Below, piece by piece: positions 58,684-64,000 of a stretch of DNA of 64,000 bases; position 1 is the stretch's first letter; the number at the start of each line of letters is the position of its first letter. The translations under genes and the position numbers were made by a program. Origin of the DNA: Amphibalanus amphitrite (Eukaryota; Arthropoda; Thecostraca; Balanomorpha; Balanidae); the NCBI RefSeq assembly GCF_019059575.1, contig NW_024882777.1:109501-173500 (forward strand), in the 5' to 3' direction. The notes under the pieces are model-generated. The model had not been told where the DNA came from. It ran no database searches and saw only the letters and a list, made by a program, of their open reading frames with translations.

Positions 58684-59361
58684 ACGACATTGAAAAAAGA
58701 AGCTCCTGAATGCTAAGACCGTCACCGTGAATAGAAAAAAGAACACTTGGAATGATTAATTTCACCCCAGATAAATATTAACATGTGGAGTAAATGTGCA
58801 TGCACAATGTACGAACTTATTCACGTTTGCCAATAAGTTCATGCAGACCGCTGCACTGACGCTCCCATAAGAGTGTTTTGTATGTCTGCCTGCATTGGAC
58901 ACTCCCCCTCAACGTAATGTCAGTACCGGGTGATTAGGAGCAGCGTCCCGCCCCATCAGCGCTGATTTACCTTGCCCCTCATGCGCCTCACGTCTCGCAC
59001 TGCCCGCTCACGCCGAGGAGTGAGGACTGAGGAGGCGAGTCGTCGCTCATTTTTCTGCGTCCTTGATTATCCTCCATAACACCTGGCTTATCCAAAAATA
59101 TCCCGTGTTATATCCAGCGTAGGTAAAGGTATGCTCTCGTAGCAGTCATCTCTAGAAATTAGTGGTTATCAACGGTAAAGATGGCAAGGTGACGGTGTTT
59201 AGAAGACAGACTAGATAAAGCGGACATAAAATGAGGCGATTTCTTTAGTAAGTACGTGTAAAGCAAAGCCGATGATAAGCGATACCTCAGCGGGCGGTCG
59301 CGGGCGGTCGCGGGCGGGGCGCGCAGTCGCGTCGGCTCCGGAGGGCCGCGCCGGCCGCGCT

Positions 59362-59393
<32 letters not shown>

Positions 59394-59438
59394 GCCGGTC
59401 TCCAGTGGGTGACGGTGATCTGTCCGTGCGCCGGCGAC

Positions 59439-59484
59439 ATGGTGGTGCTCTCGGTGCTGCTCGCGTCGCTCTGCTGCCTGCCAG
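59439..59484 (+). CDS. Possible first coding exon with signal peptide
   Basis: An ATG in good context (GGCGACATGG) opens MVVLSVLLASLCCLP, a compact hydrophobic signal-peptide-like sequence. A consensus splice donor (CCAG|GTGGGT, phase 1) follows after 46 coding bases. It sits at the end of a CpG-rich segment with a (GCC)n run, as is common for 5' UTRs. No downstream exon was recognised up to 64000, so the gene, if real, continues beyond the window or has a long first intron. The gene family cannot be named. Confidence 0.35.
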
Positions 59485-60236
59485 GTGGGTGCGCGCTCCC
59501 GGCTGACCAGCGGGGTCATTTCATGTTTGCTCTGTGGGGCCAGTCTACGCACTCATTTCTTCCATAGGTCTGACATTCCCTCAGTTGTCCCTTGGAGTCA
59601 GTTAACCCGTACCCTCAGCTGCCTTGCAGTGCCTCCCCACGTTCTCTCCTGACACGCGGAGGAAGATATCCCTGGCCCTGCCAACTAGCTTAGCTCGCTC
59701 TCCGAGGCCGACTGTATTGCAGACGTTTATGCTGTTCTTCTTGTCCGACTGCTGCCGGTCATGCCTTTGGTGAAGACGAGGACGTGCTCTTATCTGGGAT
59801 TCATCTCGGTGAATCATAGGACACTCCCTAAAAAGACAGACCAAGAGTGTGCTGGTGTAGGTATCTCGTTGTGGGATCACCTACCCCACCTTGATCGCAC
59901 CCACACAAAGAAGAGCTGTTCAACCATCTCCCATCAAGAGAACAGTCCTAATGCTGTTACCGCTATCTCCACTGCAGTCTGCAGCTTACTTCTCGCCGCG
60001 CGTCTCTTGGTTATGGTCTGTGTTGGTGCTCTTGTGGGAGATACGGAATCGCTGAGGCAGAGAAGAGGTAATTTACTATAATTTGTATTAGCTTCGGGCT
60101 ACACTGAGGAAAAATTGTTAAAACCAAATATTTTGTTTTTATTGAGTTGCCTTGTTCACTGGTTTGAAATATGAAATATGATTTTGTATGGTATTTTTAT
60201 ATTTTCATATTTCAGATATGTAACCCCAGTAAACAT

Positions 60237-60480
60237 GCCGACGTCGGCCCGACGTCGGCCGACGTCGGGGTGACGTCGGCAACTCGGCATCGGCATGCCG
60301 ACGTCGGCCCGACGTCGGTCCAACCTCGGCACGACGTCGGCTGGATGTCGGATATGCCCGCATGTTCCGACGTCCAGCCGAGGTCCAGCCGACGTCGGGC
60401 CGACGTCGGACCGAGATCAATTGCTGAGGTCCAGCCAACGTCGGGCCGACGTCGGGGCGACATCGGACCGACATCGGCCG
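60237..60480. repeat. Left array of CCGACGTCGG palindromes
   Basis: About 18 copies of the palindrome-like unit (C)CGACGTCGG, or variants CCAACGTCGG, CCGACATCGG and CCGAGGTCC, are spaced 10-16 bases apart. On the left the spelling is mostly GACGTCGGCC; towards the right it becomes CCGACGTCGGGCCG, so the array as a whole is roughly symmetric about 60360, where CATGTTCC occurs. Confidence 0.85.
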
Positions 60481-61050
60481 CTGTTTTGACCGTTAAAATA
60501 ATACAAAATACATGTTTCATGTTTCATAAAGAGCTGTGTTGTCCCAGTGGCCAGTCGGTATTCAAAATATCCTCAGGAAACTCAAATCTTCCTCCACGCC
60601 GCAACCCCCTGATGCGGATCCTGGACGGGAAACTTTATCCCATTTGGGATTGCCCGTAAGCCGAGCTCGCCCGTAGCCGGGTGCGGTGAGTGATTGGGGG
60701 CTACTCGGCCTATCCTTTGGTCAGGCTCAGCCCCGGCAACTCACCAGGGCCGGGCCCAGTTCATATAGAAAGGCCAGTCGGCAAGTGTCACTTTGCCAAA
60801 GTGCCACTTATCAAAGGGACACTTTGGGAAACGTTGGTGCAGGTGTGTAAGAGTGGCTATATGAATCCATTGTGGGGTCGCCCTCCAATAAGTGTCACGT
60901 AACAGCAATGGGACCAGGGACTCTATATGAACTGGACCCGGGTGCTCGCCAAGAAGACCAATGTCTCCATCCTATGATCCTTCCGGCTCTGAAATGGTCT
61001 TGTCAGACCGAAAGGACATAACCCAACAAAACAAACTAAATTCGTTAGCT

Positions 61051-61123
61051 GGCTGCGTGGTGTAGTGGTTTGCGCACTAACCTCGCGTTCGAATGACAGG
61101 GGGTTCGAATCCCATCGCCGGCT
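61051..61123 (+). other. tRNA-like sequence (SINE head or tRNA pseudogene)
   Basis: It is 73 bases long. An A-box-like TGGTGTAGTGGTTTGCGC lies at 61058-61075 and a B-box GGGTTCGAATCCC at 61101-61113. The D stem (GTGT/GCAC) pairs, but the acceptor stem has two mismatches and no proper anticodon arm forms, so it is not a functional tRNA. A second truncated B-box copy (GGGGCTCGAATCCC) follows at about 61167, each leading into GTTGTCCCA(G/A)TAAACATGCC. Confidence 0.55.
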
Positions 61124-61138
61124 GATGCTTTTGGCGTG

Positions 61139-61440
61139 TTGTCCCAGTAAACATGCCGATGTCGGCGACTGGGGGGCTCGAATCCCGCCGCCGGTTGATA
61201 TTTTGGGCGCGTTGTCCCAATAAACATGCCGACGTCGGCCCCGTCGGTCCAACGACAAACGATCTCGTCAACCTCGGCAAACAATCTCGGCCCGACGTCG
61301 GCTCGACGTCGGCTGGACTTCGGCTGGACGTCGGAACATGCGGGCATATCCAACGTCCAGCCGATGTCGGGCCGAGGTTGAACCGACGTTGGGCCGACGT
61401 CGGGCCGAGCCTCGGCCCGACGTCGGGCCGACGTCGTCAT
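61139..61440. repeat. Right array of ACGTCGG palindromes
   Basis: It starts twice with GTCCCA(G/A)TAAACATGCCGA (61141 and 61213), continues with CGACGTCGG, CTCGACGTCGGCTGG and GGGCCGACGTCGG units, passes a CGGAACATGCGGGCATAT centre near 61333, and ends GACGTCGTCATGTTTACTGGGAC. It mirrors the left array. Confidence 0.85.
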
Positions 61441-61604
61441 GTTTACTGGGACCATATCTGAAATATGGTTCTGTATCATTCGTATTTGTGTATTTTCATA
61501 TTTCAAACCATTCAATAAGGCAACACAATAAAGCCGAAATATTTGGGTTTTTAACGATTATTTTTTTACCTCAGTGTAGCCCGAAACCAATACGAATTAT
61601 ACCA

Positions 61605-62630
61605 TTTATATCCGAGAAATCGCAGTGATCAAAACTGCAATCACAGCTGAAGCTGAAATTCTACACATCATTTCCGACGCCGGATATCCTTTACACACTA
61701 TCCGCCATCCGTGCTCAACACACATCATTATCTCTTGGGTTAGCAGTAATGGCATGAGCGGTGTGCTATGTAGCTTCCAATCAGTGATGACTACTTGTCA
61801 AACGCTGAAGTGGCTGTATTTTTCTTTTCTCTCGTGCGTAAGAAGCAAGGTAATGGCTGGTTCGGGCCGGGTGGGGCCGCTCGAGCCGGCCTGGCCCGGG
61901 CCACACACAGGGGCTCCTGATGTCAATACTCGTATACTGGAAGAAAATGTAAGTTTGAATATCACTCTTACTTATTTATCATAGCAAAATGGAATATAAG
62001 GCACCAATGTCATCATTTCTTAAATTAAACTGCATTCGCGATTCTTCGGTCAATGGCGCTGTGGAGCCTCAACAGGATCATGGAATGGCGGGGGCAGATT
62101 TTTACACCACCTTCAGCTTGTTGCACCTTCAGGCTACCTCACTATGGGAGATAAGTCGGCTCATGTTTCCCGTTACGAGTAATTATCTCATTTACCCTTA
62201 GCAAGTCCTACCTTGCATCGCATTCTTATCCACGAAATAACAGTAGCGTAACTTAGGATCAACCTATTCATTTATGACACTCACGAAAATGTTGCATATT
62301 TTCGTTAGATTGAAGAAATAGATAGAAGTAAGCCCAAGAAACGATGAGTGATGGCTTAGATCATATAAGAAATGAAAAAAAAACATCGTTCTTAGGTCAT
62401 ATAAGAACAAATGTGAAATGGCATCGCTGATGTGGAGCCGGGCCGCTCCGGTAAGTTGTACTTGTCTGACAAATATAAGGGAATTAACAAAAGCGTTTTG
62501 TGCCTCACGCCTCGCAGCGTGCCTCGCCGAGCGATTTTCTTTCGCCAAGATGTGGTGTTGCTGTTAGATCAAATGTGATGTAATGCAATATGTACCTATT
62601 GTTTGACAAACGAATATGTTACATGTCACG
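61605..62630. other. No gene recognised
   Basis: Mixed-composition DNA; no exon, element end or repeat family is recognised. Confidence 0.35.
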
Positions 62631-62777
62631 CAGTAGCGGCGGAACACCTTCAATTAAGGGGGACACTGCCGACTTTTGGTCCCATTCTTTCCATGCAACG
62701 CCCGTAGGGCTAATGTTAAAATGCCAAAATCGAAGGGGGCACGGTACCCTGGTGCCCTCCCCGTTCCGCCGCCTATG
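62631..62777. mobile_element. 147-bp hAT-type MITE
   Basis: It is flanked by 8-bp duplications ATGTCACG (62623-62630) and ATGTCTCG (62778-62785), one mismatch. The ends are CAGTAGCGGCGGAAC and, from the right, CATAGGCGGCGGAAC. An inverted copy lies at 41124-41265. Confidence 0.9.
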
Positions 62778-62785
62778 ATGTCTCG

Positions 62786-64000
62786 GTCATAATGCAATCT
62801 TTAACGTTAATAAATGTTCTAGAAGTTCGACACATACAAAGGAAAGGAGTCTACTCAGTACTCATTATGTTGTCGAGCCGACAGAATTGCAGCATGCGGC
62901 TGGTGTACTTGGGAATAATTGTGGCTATTTGCTACCGCACCTTTATTTATCACGAAAAGTCATTACTTCGTTTCAAATTTGCCGACATTTAATACCTCTG
63001 AACGACCTTTACCAGTCTTCATTAGTTAGTGCTATGCCTACACGCTTTAAACCAAGCCAGGTTTTATCATCAAGCAACCTTTTCCGCGAAGGTGAGCCGG
63101 AGGACAGCCATTCCAGTGCCCAGCGGACCCTCATACTCTCTCGTCCATTACCGTTTGGGGCATGCGCACTGAGGGTCCCATTTTCACGCACACATGGAGC
63201 CACTGCACCGGGCCGGCTCGGATGGCTGTAATTAACTAATTACAGTCATATTGATACTGTAATCCCACGACAGCCGGGGTCAATACGCTGACAAACGACG
63301 GGCACGAGCTTAGCGCCGCCAACGTCAAACCGCGGCCTGGGGACGACTGCGGTCAGCGGTTCACGGCGAACCTCAGGCTAGGGACAGCTGCGGACAACTC
63401 CCTTAGCAATGAGCCCTGCCGGCTCGCTGAGATCCCCAGTCCCATGGACGGCTGCAGAACGACCCCATCATTTCCCTAGCCCCGTGAACACATACTGGTT
63501 CACAACGAATCTCAGGAAAGCTGCAGTCTAAAGACCCTTTGTCCTCATGGATCCCCTACGCCTCCGCTGATTCACAGCGAGCTCCGGCCCGCAGAGCAGC
63601 TGAGACATCCTTCTACATATCCCATAAACCCTGTCCATTCACGTCCAACCTAGTCCTACCTTGCCAGACTACGGGCCTCTCTGCAGCCCACCCACCCCCT
63701 GCTCGGTCGGCACGGTCGTCGTGCTTCCATTACGGCCCCCATCCGGCGCGATTGGTTACGAGCGGCCATAGCGGCGGCGCGACAAAGCGTTGCATGCCTG
63801 AGACGCATATGTAGCGCCGCCGAAGACAACTGCTAATGTGGCGGTGTTGCCGACGCGGCGACAGGCGACAGCCAGTCTGAAGACTGTCCGGTGACCACGG
63901 CGGTCTCCTGGTGACCGTGGCACGGCGGTGCCATCGCCCATTGTCAACCGTTAACCAGGTGCCAGGAATGACGGTAGATTTTTCGTAAGAAGTTTTTTTT
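62786..64000. other. No gene recognised
   Basis: GC-rich from about 63050. Short imperfect repeats of GGTGACCACGG/GGCGGTCTCCTGGTGACCG lie at 63890-63925. No exon is supported. Confidence 0.35.

Larger units (their letters stand above)
57976..60075. other. Gene-poor DNA with CpG-rich segment
   Basis: It contains a decayed hAT-like MITE (58442-58683) and a CpG-rich segment at 59280-59480 with a (GCC)n run at about 59363-59393, which carries the possible first exon at 59439. No other exon is supported. Confidence 0.4.
60076..61604. mobile_element. Long-inverted-repeat element carrying palindromic ACGTCGG arrays
   Basis: Arms of about 160 bases are inverted copies: 60076-60236 against 61441-61604 (CTTCGGGCTACACTGAGG, then GTTGCCTT, TTTGAAATATG, CATATTTCAGATATG, and CCCAGTAAACATG). 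Each arm leads into an array of ACGTCGG palindromes. The centre (60481-61138) holds a smaller inverted repeat (CCCAGTTCATATAGA near 60758 and TCTATATGAACTGG near 60931) and a tRNA-like sequence. The target duplication is unclear. No coding capacity; superfamily not assigned. Confidence 0.8.

Noticed and set aside
61051-61123. Functional tRNA gene
   Set aside because: The A- and B-boxes are good, but the anticodon arm does not form and the acceptor stem has mismatches.
60237-61440. CRISPR array
   Set aside because: Repeat units are 8-12-base palindromes with no uniform spacers, in a eukaryotic inverted-repeat element.

Overview
The window is eukaryotic nuclear DNA. It holds split genes with GT-AG introns, animal-type proteins, long intergenic stretches and dense transposon debris. 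The calcineurin B exon sequences and the overall texture (compact introns, GA microsatellites, GC-rich coding exons, short non-autonomous DNA transposons) suggest an arthropod, probably a crustacean. That assignment is inference: no rRNA or mitochondrial marker is present.

Gene-bearing part, 1-14.7 kb. (1) Calcineurin regulatory subunit B on +, four coding exons at 1480-3353; the start exon is not seen. (2) An Nse4/NSMCE4A-type SMC5/6 subunit on -, one exon, 6026-6898. (3) FUT8, the core alpha-1,6-fucosyltransferase, on +, ten coding exons at 8984-14652. A CCAAT/E-box promoter-like block and a likely non-coding first exon lie near 7.63-7.85 kb. NSMCE4A and FUT8 are divergently arranged. A 30-bp minisatellite starts inside the last FUT8 exon and runs into the 3' UTR.

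Transposon-rich part, 15.3-49.4 kb. I see no convincing host gene here. Several interlocking families of non-autonomous elements can be read: (a) a 1.9-kb element with long terminal inverted repeats starting GGGGCATTCC and a 4-bp target duplication; (b) at least eleven whole or partial TTAA-flanked elements with ends CCCTCGCC or CCCGCGC (piggyBac-like end structure), each with a G-run/palindrome/C-run hairpin next to its ends; (c) TA-flanked elements with GGGGAG ends; (d) hAT-type MITEs with 8-bp duplications. They are nested at least three deep. Two different TTAA elements occupy the same TTAA of two copies of family (a), and a third copy has that site empty. Families (a) and (b) share a recurring degenerate module separated by clusters of GGTCA pentamers (nuclear-receptor half-site-like).

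Distal part, 49.4-64 kb. This contains a 5'-truncated non-LTR retrotransposon with an intact reverse-transcriptase reading frame (54-56.7 kb, -), a hAT MITE beside it, a large GA/GACAGA microsatellite, a possible signal-peptide exon at 59.44 kb, and a 1.5-kb long-inverted-repeat element carrying two arrays of palindromic ACGTCGG units around a tRNA-like sequence. Most long reading frames elsewhere are non-coding shadows or microsatellite translations.
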